From: Marinobacter iranensis
GTDB lineage: Bacteria > Pseudomonadota > Gammaproteobacteria > Pseudomonadales > Oleiphilaceae
Length of the DNA: 64,000 nt
Assembly (NCBI RefSeq): GCF_029207565.1
Contig: NZ_JANCMW010000016.1
Span: 1 to 64,000, forward strand
Reading direction: 5' to 3'
Shown here piece after piece: positions 7,535 through 16,516 of this stretch. A model generated the notes under the pieces. It was not told the origin of the DNA, ran no database searches, and worked only from the letters and a program-made list of their open reading frames with translations. The position numbers and the translations under genes are program-made. Position 1 is the first letter of the stretch. Every line of letters starts with the position of its first letter.

Positions 7535-8383
7535 ATGGCTGAGCAGAGTTCGAGTGATCTTCTGACGACCGGGGTGCATGCTGACATTGAAGCCATTGAG
7601 GAAGCGTTTGTCGCCCAATGGACGAATTACGGACATGCGCCCGGCGGGGTGTTCCACGAGGAGGATGACCTGGTATGGACAGAAGCGCCTGTGCCTCAGC
7701 TTCCATACAACGCCGTACTCCGCACTCGCCTGGGGAGCGATGCCGCAGAGCGCATCGAGCAGGTGCTGAGCCACTTTCACCAGCGCGCCGTGGAATTTCT
7801 GTGGCTGGTCCACCCCACGGCGCAGCCCGCCAACCTGGCGGAACAACTCACCGCACAGGGGTTGTCGCTCGTGGAGAACGCCACCGGCATGGCGCTGGAC
7901 CTCACGACATGGAGCGCCCCTTCAGGCACGCCGCCGGGGCCCATTGCTTATCGCGAGGTGAAGGATCAAGAGAGCTTGCGAGACTTCGAAGAGCTAATGG
8001 CCGCGTACTGGGAACTCCCCTTAAAGAGTCGCCCGTATGCGTTTGAGATGAACCGGTCCGCGTACACGTTGGGCGGTCGCGGGGTCCGGTGGGTCGCTTA
8101 CCATGATAACCAGCCGGTCGGCAAAGCCTATTTGTCGTACCTTGGCTGCGAAGACACGGCAGCCATCTTTGGGGTTTACGTGCGGCCAAATGCGCGAGGC
8201 TATGGGATTGCAAGCACGCTCACCACGTTGGCCATCTCTCGGGCCGTTGCGCTCGGACGGAAGCGCGTAGTCCTCCACTCCTCGGAGATGGCGGTTAAGA
8301 TCTACCAGCGGCTGGGGTTCATCGGGTGCTGTACTATGCCTATGTACGCAACCACCGCTCTGCACGGCATTCAGCCTATATAG
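7535..8383 (+). CDS. GNAT family N-acetyltransferase, two-domain form
   Basis: The 282-residue protein has a C-terminal GNAT domain: AIFGVYVRPNARGYGIASTL is the acetyl-CoA-binding strand and loop, followed by SRAVALGRKRVVLHSSEMAV and the IYQRLGF motif typical of the family. The N-terminal half (about 130 residues) looks like a diverged second GNAT-like domain. A TATACT sequence at 7493-7498 could serve as -10 element and GGGAGA precedes the ATG. The substrate is unknown. Confidence 0.8.
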   Translation: MAEQSSSDLLTTGVHADIEAIEEAFVAQWTNYGHAPGGVFHEEDDLVWTEAPVPQLPYNAVLRTRLGSDAAERIEQVLSHFHQRAVEFLWLVHPTAQPANLAEQLTAQGLSLVENATGMALDLTTWSAPSGTPPGPIAYREVKDQESLRDFEELMAAYWELPLKSRPYAFEMNRSAYTLGGRGVRWVAYHDNQPVGKAYLSYLGCEDTAAIFGVYVRPNARGYGIASTLTTLAISRAVALGRKRVVLHSSEMAVKIYQRLGFIGCCTMPMYATTALHGIQPI

Positions 8384-8611
8384 GCGAGACATACTTCGTG
8401 CCAATACTGAACACAACTCAACATTGAGGCAAAGGATCGAATGGTGTGTATCACGATGGCCTGATGACAGAATGGCTTAGCCCACAAACTTCAACTAAGC
8501 TTTCTTAACTGGGTACCCAATAGCCCGCCCCTGGCTGTCCCGGCGGACTTTCAATCGACATGGCCTCTGCGGGACAACACTTCCCGCAAGGGAGGATTGG
8601 AGGACTTGCTC

Positions 8612-9424
8612 ATGCCTGCATACTCTCCATTTCATAACGATGGACAAAATCCAACAGCCTCCGGGGAAACCGAGAACCTCAGCGATATCTTCAAGTCCTT
8701 TTTCGAGATTGAGGTCGCCACCACCGAGGAAATGATCAATAAAGTCTTTGAAGTCCGGTACCAGGTTTACTGTATCGACAGACCCTTTGAAGACCCGAGT
8801 CAATTTCCCGACAAAAGGGAACATGATGCTTACGATCCGCGCTCGGCTCATGCCTTGATCCGGCACCGGAGAACCGGAGATAGCGTCGCAGTTGTTCGAC
8901 TCGTCATGGCGGGCGATAACCCGGAGCAGTCACACTTCCCAATGGAAGGGCCTTGTATCCACAGAATGAGCCAGCAAGCCCAGGACACGATTGCGGCGAC
9001 TCCCCGGCAGCACATGGCCGAGATTTCCAGAATGGCGGTAAGTCGGGAATTTCGCCGGCGCCTCAACGAACAAGAATCACCCACTGGCGTTACCGACCAA
9101 ACCTGCTACGCCGATGCCGAGGACGGCAGACGCGCCATGCCCTATATCAGTCTGGGCCTGTTCGCCGCTATTCTGCGGATGTCAGTCAAACACAATGTGA
9201 CGCACTGGATGGCGGTAATGGAGCCGGCCCAATTGCGTCTGTTAAAGCGTTTTGGTGTGGAGTTTGACCACGTCGGACCGGTAATGGAGTTTCACGGCCT
9301 CCGCCGGCCCGCCTTCACCGAAGCGGCATCCCTGATCAATGGCATCCTTCGGCGTCGCTCGGATGTCTGGGAGTTGATCACCGAATCAGGTCGTTATTTG
9401 CCCCCCATACCCGTCAATCGGTGA
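8612..9424 (+). CDS. PEP-CTERM/exosortase system-associated acyltransferase
   Basis: The protein of about 270 residues resembles the exosortase-associated acyltransferase family, which is related to GNAT and acyl-homoserine-lactone synthases. Diagnostic segments are VFEVRYQVYCIDRPFEDPSQ, HDAYDPRSAHALIRHR, HMAEISRMAVSREFRRR and RRAMPYISLGLFAAILRMSV. ATG 8612 is chosen because GGAGG stands 8 bases before it. Such genes usually accompany exosortase and polysaccharide loci, but no exosortase or PEP-CTERM protein is visible here. The duplicated CPBP/DUF1330 remnant begins immediately after the stop. Confidence 0.82.
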   Translation: MPAYSPFHNDGQNPTASGETENLSDIFKSFFEIEVATTEEMINKVFEVRYQVYCIDRPFEDPSQFPDKREHDAYDPRSAHALIRHRRTGDSVAVVRLVMAGDNPEQSHFPMEGPCIHRMSQQAQDTIAATPRQHMAEISRMAVSREFRRRLNEQESPTGVTDQTCYADAEDGRRAMPYISLGLFAAILRMSVKHNVTHWMAVMEPAQLRLLKRFGVEFDHVGPVMEFHGLRRPAFTEAASLINGILRRRSDVWELITESGRYLPPIPVNR

Positions 9425-9471
9425 GCTTGTTTCAATTCGGGTGGCTGGAATCTTTTGTAACCTTTTGCCCG

Positions 9472-9499
9472 AAAAGCGGAACAGATCTACTCTACACTG
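9472..9499 (+). promoter_or_regulatory. Shared 27-bp upstream motif, copy 3 (DUF1330 remnant)
   Basis: This copy lies 31 bases before the ATG of the truncated DUF1330 gene. It matches the motifs at 3527 and 5175 almost exactly and is better preserved than the coding sequence that follows. Confidence 0.5.
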
Positions 9500-9530
9500 C
9501 TGATTGCCCTGAGACCTTGAGAGGGTAAAA

Positions 9531-9647
9531 ATGACAGCTTACGTAATCGGCCAGATCACCGTTAAAGACCCAGCCAAGTGGGAAAAATACCGCAGCAAGG
9601 TACCTACCACTCTCGCTCCCTGGGGCGCCGAACTTGTACTCCGTGGC
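9531..9647 (+). pseudogene. Truncated second copy of the DUF1330 gene
   Basis: The first 39 codons match the intact gene at 5233 (MTAYVIGQITVKDPAKWEKY, then APWGAELVLRG). After that the frame runs into unrelated sequence and stops near 9740 without the conserved C-terminal half. The family core strand with HTDTVV is missing, so no functional DUF1330 protein is expected. The open frame to 9740 overlaps the end of the converging GGDEF gene. Confidence 0.75.
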
Positions 9648-9724
9648 GGGCGTGGTGGCTTTCCGGCGTGCCAGAACCACGGTAGACCCTCGCACGCCCG
9701 AGGCTCAGAGGGAAGTTCACAAAC

Positions 9725-11584
9725 TCATTCAGCAGCATAACAGCAGACCTGGTTGCGCCCCTGCTCCTTGGCCTTATAGAGGGCCTCATCCGCCAACTGG
9801 ATAACCCGCTCCGCGTTGCGGGCGTCTTTGGCCTTGGTCTCGGCAACACCCACGCTGATGGTTACCGGCACCACTTCTACCTCTATTTGGAACCGGAGGT
9901 TCTCCACCGATTCTCTCAGGCGCTCGGCCACAACCCGGGCGCCTTCTGTGTCGGTATTGCTCAGCAGAACAATAAATTCTTCACCGCCATAGCGGGCCAG
10001 GGTATCTCCGGCCCGGGAAATGCACAAATTCAGGGCCCTGGCCACCAGCTTGAGACACTCATCGCCAGCAATATGCCCGTAGGTGTCGTTGAAGTGCTTG
10101 AAGTGATCAATGTCCAGCATGATCACACTGAGCGGGGTCTGCTGACGCTGGGCGCGCCGGTATTCCTCGTGGTAGCGCTTGACGAAATAGTGTCGGTTGT
10201 ACAGCCGGGTAAGCTGATCGGTGTTGGAGACATCCTCAAGGAAGCGGTTGACGGTTTCCAGCTCATTTAATGTGGCTTCCAATTCCCGGGTTCGCTCGGC
10301 CACCCGGATTTCCAGTTCCTCGTTGACCGACTTCTGGGTTTCCAGCAGCTCCTCCTGGGCTTTCTGAGCTAGCCTTGAAGATTCCAGTGCGTCTTTCTGG
10401 GCCTGAAAGCGCGCGGCCCGCTCCTGGGTAATACGGTCGCCCAGGGCGAAGGAGAGCAGCAGTACCTCGATGACGGCGCCTATCTGAGCGGCGTTGGCGG
10501 TAACGGCGTTCCAGGGCAATACACCGAACTTGCTCAGGGCCAGGGCTGAAGTGCCCAGCAGTACGACCACCCAGGCCAGCACAAAATAGCGGGCATGGCG
10601 GAAGCCCTTGATCCACATGCGGGAACTGATAAACAGCACCATCCCCATGATCAATATGCCGTGCAGTGAAACCAGCCGGATGGCCGTGTCATAGGGCAGA
10701 AACAGCGTCAGCACCGCCAACAGGCAACTGATGGCCAGCATGGCACGAAGCAACAGAAAGGCTCTCCGGCCATGCTGCCGCAATTTCAGGAAGGAGTTGG
10801 TAAACAGCAGTGTGGCAACACCGGTGGCAGCGACTAAAAAGGCAACCGAGGTTTCGTTCCAGGCCACCGCCCGGGGCCAGAGAAACTGGTAGGCATCTCC
10901 ATGGAGCGAGGCCATAAACAGGGTGAAAACCCCAACAAAGCCGATGTAATAGAGGTAGCTGCGATCGCGGACCACGAAAAACAGAAACAGGTTGTAGAAG
11001 AACATCACCAGCATGCTGCCGTAGTAGAGGCCGGAGACCAGGGATTCCAGGCGGGCGTGTTCGGTGAATGCCTGCGGGTCCCAGTGCATGGGTGCAAACT
11101 GCATGGAACCGTCAGTCTGTACACGGGCAAAAAACTCGGTGGGCTCGCTGTCACTCAGGCGTACCGGGACCACAAACTGGCGGTCTTGCAGGGGACGTTC
11201 AGCAAAAGGCAGGTCTGCCCCCATTTCAATGTGCTTGACCAGTTCCCCACCGCGCACGACGTAGAGATCGATGCGATTCAGCAGGGATTCGGGAATATGC
11301 AGGTAACGCTTGACCTGGTCCGGGGAAGGAACCGCATCCGCGGTAAACCGGTACCAGTAGGGGGTGCTGGTAAAACCGAAGCTGAGGTTTTCAGTATCGG
11401 AACGGGTCCAGTCAAGGTTGCCCTCGGCAGCCTGCAGCTGCTCCAGGGTGTCGAACCGATGTTCCTCATCGCTTAGCCACCAGGTTTCCAGCCCCATCGG
11501 AACCCGGTCCGGCAAACCGTTTTCAGCCGCCAGTACCTGCAGTGCCAGGCAGGCCCCGGCAACCAGTGTTATCAATATTTTCAT
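9725..11584 (-). CDS. Membrane diguanylate cyclase with 7TMR-DISM sensor
   Basis: The 619-residue protein has a signal peptide (MKILITLVAGACLALQVLAA) and a periplasmic 7TMR-DISMED2-like beta domain of about 150 residues (ENLSFGFTSTPYWYRF region). Seven transmembrane helices start near LVSGLYYGSMLVMFFYNLFL. A coiled coil (about residues 400-450) leads into a C-terminal GGDEF domain. The active site reads GGEEF and the inhibitory I-site RAGD stands five residues before it, so the enzyme should make c-di-GMP and be feedback-inhibited. The periplasmic domain is presumed to bind a carbohydrate-like or other extracellular ligand. It is transcribed towards the DUF1330 remnant. Confidence 0.92.
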   Translation of the reverse strand: MKILITLVAGACLALQVLAAENGLPDRVPMGLETWWLSDEEHRFDTLEQLQAAEGNLDWTRSDTENLSFGFTSTPYWYRFTADAVPSPDQVKRYLHIPESLLNRIDLYVVRGGELVKHIEMGADLPFAERPLQDRQFVVPVRLSDSEPTEFFARVQTDGSMQFAPMHWDPQAFTEHARLESLVSGLYYGSMLVMFFYNLFLFFVVRDRSYLYYIGFVGVFTLFMASLHGDAYQFLWPRAVAWNETSVAFLVAATGVATLLFTNSFLKLRQHGRRAFLLLRAMLAISCLLAVLTLFLPYDTAIRLVSLHGILIMGMVLFISSRMWIKGFRHARYFVLAWVVVLLGTSALALSKFGVLPWNAVTANAAQIGAVIEVLLLSFALGDRITQERAARFQAQKDALESSRLAQKAQEELLETQKSVNEELEIRVAERTRELEATLNELETVNRFLEDVSNTDQLTRLYNRHYFVKRYHEEYRRAQRQQTPLSVIMLDIDHFKHFNDTYGHIAGDECLKLVARALNLCISRAGDTLARYGGEEFIVLLSNTDTEGARVVAERLRESVENLRFQIEVEVVPVTISVGVAETKAKDARNAERVIQLADEALYKAKEQGRNQVCCYAAE

Positions 11585-11751
11585 GAGTCCAAACTGAGCC
11601 AGTTGTTCCTGAATGAATTCAGGGTACTAAAACGAAACCCGTCGCCAACAGTGTAGCCAATACACTCAGCCCGCCACCCGCAGGTGGTTGATCACGGGAT
11701 GGCGCTTTCGCGGCTTTGCGTTCTTCGAAAAACTGGGGCAGTTTTATTTTC

Positions 11752-11773
11752 CATTGAAGTGCCAATTTCAATG
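11752..11773. promoter_or_regulatory. Inverted repeat in the SDR promoter region
   Basis: CATTGAA (11752-11758) and TTCAATG (11767-11773) form perfect 7-bp arms around an 8-bp spacer, about 55 bases before the SDR start. The spacing of roughly 1.5 helical turns suits a dimeric regulator. Confidence 0.35.
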
Positions 11774-11829
11774 ACAACCAATCATGCTAATCTGGTCGCA
11801 AATAACCTGAACCATCCAAGGCATAACCA

Positions 11830-12576
11830 ATGCGCAAGAACATTCTGATTACCGGTGCCAGCACCGGCCTCGGTGAAGGCATGGCCCGCGAATGGGCTGC
11901 CAAGGGCTGCAACCTTGCACTCTGTGCGCGACGGGCGGACAAGCTGGAGGCGTTGCAGCAGGAATTGCAGCAGGCCTACCCCGATATTCGGGTGCTGGTC
12001 CGGGGCCTGGATGTGTGTGACTACGATCAGGTGTTCGAGGTTTTCAGGGGGTTCCGGGATGAGCTGGGCAGTCTTGACCGCGTGGTTGTGAATGCGGGCA
12101 TCGGCAGTTCCCAGCCGATTGGGCGTGGGCACTTCGCCGCCAACCGTCAGACGGCGGAAACCAACTTTATCGCCGCCATTGCCCAAAGCGAGGCGGCCAT
12201 GGAGATTTTCAGGGAACAGAACAGCGGGCATCTGGTGCTGATGTCTTCGGTCAGCGGCATTCGCGGGTTCCGTGGCCCTATCAATGTGTACGCTGCCACC
12301 AAGGCCGCCGTGGCTTCATTGGCTGAGGGCCTGCAATTGGATACCAAGGGTAAACCTATTAACGTCAGCAACATTCTGCCCGGCTACATCCTCACGGATA
12401 TCAACCGCGACACGAAGAATGCGCCCTTCCGGGTGGACCTGGAAACCGGCGTCAAAGCACTGGTGAAAGCCATCGAATCCGAAAAACGCCGCGCCTATGT
12501 GCCCTGGTGGCCCTGGACGCCGCTCAGCTATGTGTTGAAGGCCCTGCCCTTTGGGTTGTTTGCAAGGGCCATGTGA
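11830..12576 (+). CDS. SDR family NAD(P)-dependent oxidoreductase
   Basis: The 248-residue classical short-chain dehydrogenase has an N-terminal dinucleotide-binding TGASTGLGEG, an NAG-type motif (VVVNAGIG), the catalytic serine region LVLMSSVSGIRG, and the YxxxK pair in VYAATKAAVASLAEGL. The arginines after the second strand (CARRADK) favour NADP. The C-terminal WWPWTPLSYVLKALPFGLFA is hydrophobic and may associate with membrane. The substrate is unknown. DUF2798 follows in the same direction 56 bases on. Confidence 0.9.
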   Translation: MRKNILITGASTGLGEGMAREWAAKGCNLALCARRADKLEALQQELQQAYPDIRVLVRGLDVCDYDQVFEVFRGFRDELGSLDRVVVNAGIGSSQPIGRGHFAANRQTAETNFIAAIAQSEAAMEIFREQNSGHLVLMSSVSGIRGFRGPINVYAATKAAVASLAEGLQLDTKGKPINVSNILPGYILTDINRDTKNAPFRVDLETGVKALVKAIESEKRRAYVPWWPWTPLSYVLKALPFGLFARAM

Positions 12577-12632
12577 GCGGATTCCGCCTTCCTGATGTGC
12601 CCGGCTCTACGAATGTCTTGAAGAGATAAAGA

Positions 12633-12866
12633 ATGATTGACCGCAAATATCACAGAATTGTGTTTTCGTTTTTCATGTCACTGTTGATGTCCTGCATCAT
12701 GTCGCTGGTGATCAGTGTTTATAACGTGGGTTGGGTCAGCGATATCATTTCAATCTGGCTGAATGCCTGGCTTTTTGCCTTTGCAGTCGCTTTTCCCACT
12801 ATAATTTTGGTGTCGCCAGTGGTTCATATGTTGGTCAGCCTGATTTTGAAGGAAGAAAGTGATTGA
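12633..12866 (+). CDS. DUF2798 small membrane protein
   Basis: The 77-residue protein has two transmembrane helices: HRIVFSFFMSLLMSCIMSLV and WLNAWLFAFAVAFPTIILVS. The loop between them and the ending VVHMLVSLILKEE match the DUF2798 family, whose function is unknown. It lies in the same direction as the SDR gene and may be co-transcribed with it. Confidence 0.8.
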   Translation: MIDRKYHRIVFSFFMSLLMSCIMSLVISVYNVGWVSDIISIWLNAWLFAFAVAFPTIILVSPVVHMLVSLILKEESD

Positions 12867-12953
12867 GAGTACGAGCAGTTTTCCGGACTGGCGCACTCCA
12901 GGGAAAGGGGCAGGCGAAGCTTTACAATACTTTTGCAGAGATTGGAGAACGCT

Positions 12954-13220
12954 ATGGCAGGTGGTTGGTCCCGGGATGGCGCCGTTCAGGATCAGATTGA
13001 CGCGAGTATTGAGGACGAAGTGCAACGTGCTCGGAGCCAATTGGCCAGCGGTGAGAGTGCCACCCATTGCGAAGAGTGTGACAGCCCTATTCCAGAAGCG
13101 CGCCGCAAAGCGATTCCTGGGGTGCGGCTTTGCATTACGTGCCAGGCCGCGCTGGAGAGGCAGGACACGTCTCCAGGCGGCATTAATCGCCGTGGCAGCA
13201 AGGATAGCCAGCTCCGGTAA
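12954..13220 (+). CDS. DksA/TraR family zinc-finger protein
   Basis: The protein of about 88 residues carries a four-cysteine zinc finger (CEEC, then 17 residues, then CITC) with the PIPEARRKAIPGVRLC spacing characteristic of the short TraR/YbiI branch of DksA-like proteins. These bind the secondary channel of RNA polymerase in some cases. It lacks the long coiled coil of DksA itself. GGAGAA precedes the ATG at 12954, which is why this start is preferred over one 21 bases upstream. Confidence 0.8.
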   Translation: MAGGWSRDGAVQDQIDASIEDEVQRARSQLASGESATHCEECDSPIPEARRKAIPGVRLCITCQAALERQDTSPGGINRRGSKDSQLR

Positions 13221-13221
13221 C

Positions 13222-13449
13222 TCAATGTTTTGCCAGGCGCCGTATCATCGCCCGGACAAACTCCTGCCGGGCCCGGCGCTGGTCCCGCTTTACCTGCTCA
13301 ATATTGATGCCACCCAGCCCATTCCGATATCTGGGCGGTATGCTTCCTTCGAATGAGTCGTCAGCGCTCCGGTCTGATATCTCATCCTTCTCGCGGAGGG
13401 TGAACGGATTGACGCCGTGAAAGTATGTCTTCTCTGTTGAAATTAACAT
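13222..13449 (-). CDS. Hypothetical protein, 75 residues
   Basis: The small basic protein begins MLISTEKTYFHGVNPFTLRE. The ATG at 13449 is preceded by an excellent ribosome binding site (AGGGAGGAG), which argues that it is real. It continues with EDEIS-type charged sequence, a PPRYRNGLGGINIEQVKRDQ segment and a basic C-terminal helix (RRARQEFVRAMIRRLAKH). No signal peptide or membrane helix is visible and I recognise no family. Its stop is one base from the end of the converging zinc-finger gene. Confidence 0.55.
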   Translation of the reverse strand: MLISTEKTYFHGVNPFTLREKDEISDRSADDSFEGSIPPRYRNGLGGINIEQVKRDQRRARQEFVRAMIRRLAKH

Positions 13450-13566
13450 GTCTCTCTCCTCCCTGGCGCTGCAGCTGTAGCGGGGCGCCGTGGTTGTCAA
13501 ATGAGTTCAGGTACATGCTAATATTGTTCTAAACTGCAAACTATTCCCTAAAACCGAGTACAGACT

Positions 13567-14526
13567 TTGCAAAAACGAACAGGTAAAAATTCCGGAAAAC
13601 CCTCGGTTGCTGAACAGCGAACCCGGAGCAATCTGGCGTGGAATGATTTTGAGCTGGTACTCGCCATTGCGAATGCGGGCTCCCTGTCTGGCGCATCACG
13701 GGCATTGGGCGTGAGCCATGCCACGGTGTTCCGGCGGCTCGGTGATGTTGAACAGCGCCTGGGCGTGATTCTGTTTGAAAGAGGCCGGACGGGTTACCGG
13801 CCAACGCTGGCAGGGGAAGAACTCGCGGACACCGCCAGGGTGATGGATGAGGCCGCTTTGGCCGCCGAACGTAAAGTCGCCGGGCGGGACCTGGAGCCCA
13901 GTGGCGAGATCTGGACCACCACCACGGATTCGTTGCTGATGGGGCTGCTGGCACCCCTGTTCACGCAATTCAGGCATAAATACCCTGCCATCGTGCTGGA
14001 TGTCGCTGTCTCCAACCAGTTGTTCAACCTCACCCGCCGGGAGGCGGACGTTGCCATTCGCCCATCGAACCGCCCACCGGAAAACCTGATCGGCCGGCCA
14101 CTGACCACCATCGGCCAGGCTGTTTACGGGCACAGAGACCTTGGCCTGACCCCGGGTGCGTCCATAGAGACCCTTGCCAGCCAGCCCTGGATTGGTGCCG
14201 GGCCGCGGCTGCAGGATTCAGCGGTGGACCAGTGGATGAGCAATAACGCGCTGAAGCAAGCCTGTGTCTACCGCGTGGATACCCTGGTCAGTATCCTCAG
14301 TGCTATTCGCTCAGGCATGGGGCTGGCTGTGCTGCCCTGTTATCTGGGGGACGAAGACAGGGACATCATCCAACTGACGGACCCCATCCCCGAGCTGGAA
14401 TACGGCCTGTGGTTTCTAATGCATCCGGACCTGCGGGGCGTGGTGAGGATTCATGCCCTGATGGACTTTCTGACTGAGACCGTCCGGGCGCAGAAGCATC
14501 GCCTGGCCGGGCAGATTTTAAGCTAG
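13567..14526 (+). CDS. LysR family transcriptional regulator
   Basis: The 319-residue protein has an N-terminal winged helix-turn-helix (NDFELVLAIANAGSLSGASR, then ALGVSHATVFRRLGDVEQRL) and a periplasmic-binding-protein-like effector domain from about residue 105. The C-terminal SAIRSGMGLAVLPCYLGDED is typical of the family. The only usable start is TTG 13567, without a clear ribosome binding site. An unusually long tail of about 25 residues precedes the DNA-binding domain. The flanking genes give no clear target; the HAD gene downstream is a candidate. Confidence 0.88.
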   Translation: MQKRTGKNSGKPSVAEQRTRSNLAWNDFELVLAIANAGSLSGASRALGVSHATVFRRLGDVEQRLGVILFERGRTGYRPTLAGEELADTARVMDEAALAAERKVAGRDLEPSGEIWTTTTDSLLMGLLAPLFTQFRHKYPAIVLDVAVSNQLFNLTRREADVAIRPSNRPPENLIGRPLTTIGQAVYGHRDLGLTPGASIETLASQPWIGAGPRLQDSAVDQWMSNNALKQACVYRVDTLVSILSAIRSGMGLAVLPCYLGDEDRDIIQLTDPIPELEYGLWFLMHPDLRGVVRIHALMDFLTETVRAQKHRLAGQILS

Positions 14527-14657
14527 AATGTGGCCTTCCAGGCTCTAACCCCATGCCTGCCCTTCTTCTGAGCTTCATCCTGATGCCCCATTGAGTCAGG
14601 CTGCAATAACCTACACTATCAGGGAAACGACTGTTCTCCGCAAAGAAGGCAAACACT

Positions 14658-15482
14658 ATGCAGTGCGCCCTGGTTTATGATTTCGACGGTACCCTCGCCC
14701 GCGGTAACTGCGCCGAACATGGCCTGATGCCTGCCCTGGGTTTAAACGAGCATTCCGATTTCTGGCCTGAAGTGAACCGAAAGAACTATGCAAGGGATGG
14801 GGATGAAATTCTCACCTACCTCGGCGAACTGGCCAAGCGCGCAAGGGACATGGGCAAGCACAATGAGTTGACGCCTGAAAGTCTCCGGATGCACGGCCAA
14901 TCCATCCCCCTGTTCCCCGGTGTGGAGGACTGGTTTGACGCCATCAATCGCTTTGCCAGCGACCAGGGTATTGCCCTGAGCCATTACATCGTTTCAAGCG
15001 GGCTGGAGGAGATGATTCGCGGAACGCCAGTAGCGAAGCATTTCAAGAAGATCTTCGGGTGCCGCTACCACTACGACGAAGGCACCGGGCATGCCAAATG
15101 GCCCGCCGTTGCCATCGACTACACCACCAAAACCCAGTACCTCTTCCGCATCAACAAGGGCATTGAGAACAGCTGGGATAACATAAAAATCAACGAATAC
15201 ACCGAACCCCACGAGCGCCCGTTCCCCTTCGACCACATTATCTATTTTGGTGACGGCGATACGGATATTCCGGCCATGAAGATGGTGAAGACTCAGGGAG
15301 GCTGCAGCCTTGCGGTGTTCGACAGCGATAAGTGGGGCGAGCAGAACACCCAGGAGAAGATCGAGAAGCTGATTTCCGAGGAAAGAGCGAATTATGTGGT
15401 GCCGGGGAATTACACCACCGGCAGCCAGCTGGATGTGACTGTCCGGGGCATCCTCCGGCTGTATAAGCGAAAACACGGCTAA
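14658..15482 (+). CDS. HAD superfamily hydrolase
   Basis: The 274-residue protein has HAD motif I with the nucleophile aspartate in VYDFDGTLARGNC, motif II in HYIVSSGLEEMI, and motif IV in IYFGDGDTDIPAMKMV, all appropriate for a phosphatase. A helical cap is inserted after motif I. The cap and length suit a small-molecule phosphatase; the substrate is unknown. TACACT at 14612-14617 may be part of its promoter. Confidence 0.85.
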   Translation: MQCALVYDFDGTLARGNCAEHGLMPALGLNEHSDFWPEVNRKNYARDGDEILTYLGELAKRARDMGKHNELTPESLRMHGQSIPLFPGVEDWFDAINRFASDQGIALSHYIVSSGLEEMIRGTPVAKHFKKIFGCRYHYDEGTGHAKWPAVAIDYTTKTQYLFRINKGIENSWDNIKINEYTEPHERPFPFDHIIYFGDGDTDIPAMKMVKTQGGCSLAVFDSDKWGEQNTQEKIEKLISEERANYVVPGNYTTGSQLDVTVRGILRLYKRKHG

Positions 15483-15538
15483 CTCACCACATAATCGGCG
15501 CCCGGCTCCATAACATTACCCTGGAAAGGTTTGGGCCG

Positions 15539-16390
15539 ATGACTGCTTTATATGAACTGGCAACCCCCCTACCCGAGGCTGAGCGCAATGCCAGACTCTA
15601 CAGGGGTGAATTGATCATTTTCCGCGGTTTTGATTCGGTGGCTCAGCTTACCGATCAGTTGCGCGCCCATTGCACAAGTCATCTAGGCAATGACCCAACT
15701 TGCGCCCATCAATCGATGTCGTCCACCGAAATTGAGCAGGCCGCCGAGGCTTTGCGCGCTGCCGTCAGAAAGGACAGTGATGCGGCCCTGACCTGGCGGC
15801 AGGTGCTTTCCGCCATCAATACGGATCTCGACGAAACCTACGGTGACGGCATTGTCACTCGTGTCCAGCCACCCAGTTCCGGTGTGCAAGGCGGGCGAAT
15901 CGAACCGCTTCGCGCCCACCGGGATACCTGGGGCTCCAATCTACCGGCACAAATTAATTGGTGGGCGCCAATCTACGACACCACACCAGAAAGAACGCTC
16001 GCACTTTTTCCCGGTTTATTTACGCGGATTGTCGAGAACGACAGCGCTGAGTGGAATTTCCAGGACATGGTGCAGGCGCACCGGACGAAAAGCACCCGCA
16101 GTTACCCGCTTCTTCCAACAGCAACCAACAGACCAAGTTGGGACGACGCCCTTGTGGTAAGCCTGTTGCCCGGTGATCTTCTTTGCTTTTCAGGTGCCCA
16201 CCTGCACGCGAGTGTTCCCAACACGACGAGTCTGACGCGGCTCTCTTTTGAGGCGAGGACCGTGAATCGCAGCGATATGGCTGCGGGCTTGGGCGCACCC
16301 AACGTTGATGGCTCGGCGCCGTTCATAACCTCTCAGATTTTTCGGCATCTCAAGAATGGGCAGAAGTTGGGGGAGATAGCGAGAAGATAG
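15539..16390 (+). CDS. Putative 2-oxoglutarate/Fe(II)-dependent oxygenase-like protein
   Basis: The 283-residue protein has features of the phytanoyl-CoA-dioxygenase-like double-stranded beta helix: a candidate HxD iron motif in LRAHRDTWGSNL (about residue 129), a later histidine in LLCFSGAHLHASVPN (about 220), and an arginine in RLSFEARTV that could bind 2-oxoglutarate. This is a judgement from motif order rather than a clear family match. The INWWAPIYDTTPERTLALFP segment also fits such oxygenases. It is a single gene about 55 bases after the HAD gene. Confidence 0.55.
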   Translation: MTALYELATPLPEAERNARLYRGELIIFRGFDSVAQLTDQLRAHCTSHLGNDPTCAHQSMSSTEIEQAAEALRAAVRKDSDAALTWRQVLSAINTDLDETYGDGIVTRVQPPSSGVQGGRIEPLRAHRDTWGSNLPAQINWWAPIYDTTPERTLALFPGLFTRIVENDSAEWNFQDMVQAHRTKSTRSYPLLPTATNRPSWDDALVVSLLPGDLLCFSGAHLHASVPNTTSLTRLSFEARTVNRSDMAAGLGAPNVDGSAPFITSQIFRHLKNGQKLGEIARR

Positions 16391-16516
16391 TTTTTACAGA
16401 CCCCCATTCTCCCGCTATCTTGACCCTATTCGTTCTGAAAGCCCCTTCATCCAGAAACTGCCTGCTCAATTGGTTTTTCTGGGTTGAGCCAACGGATGAG
16501 ACCCAGGACAGTTCAC

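Larger units (their letters stand above)
9425..9650 (+). repeat. Decayed, internally deleted duplicate of the CPBP-DUF1330 segment
   Basis: Bases 9425-9452 match 4763-4791 inside the CPBP gene (22 of the first 24 aligned bases). Bases 9456-9647 match 5155-5349, from the last CPBP codons through the intergenic motif into DUF1330. The intervening 360 bases of the CPBP gene are missing. By eye, the non-coding part is about 90 percent identical and the coding part about 83 percent. The block sits directly after the acyltransferase stop. Confidence 0.8.

Noticed and set aside
9531-9740. A second intact DUF1330 gene
   Set aside because: It matches only for 39 codons and lacks the conserved second half, so it is a pseudogene.
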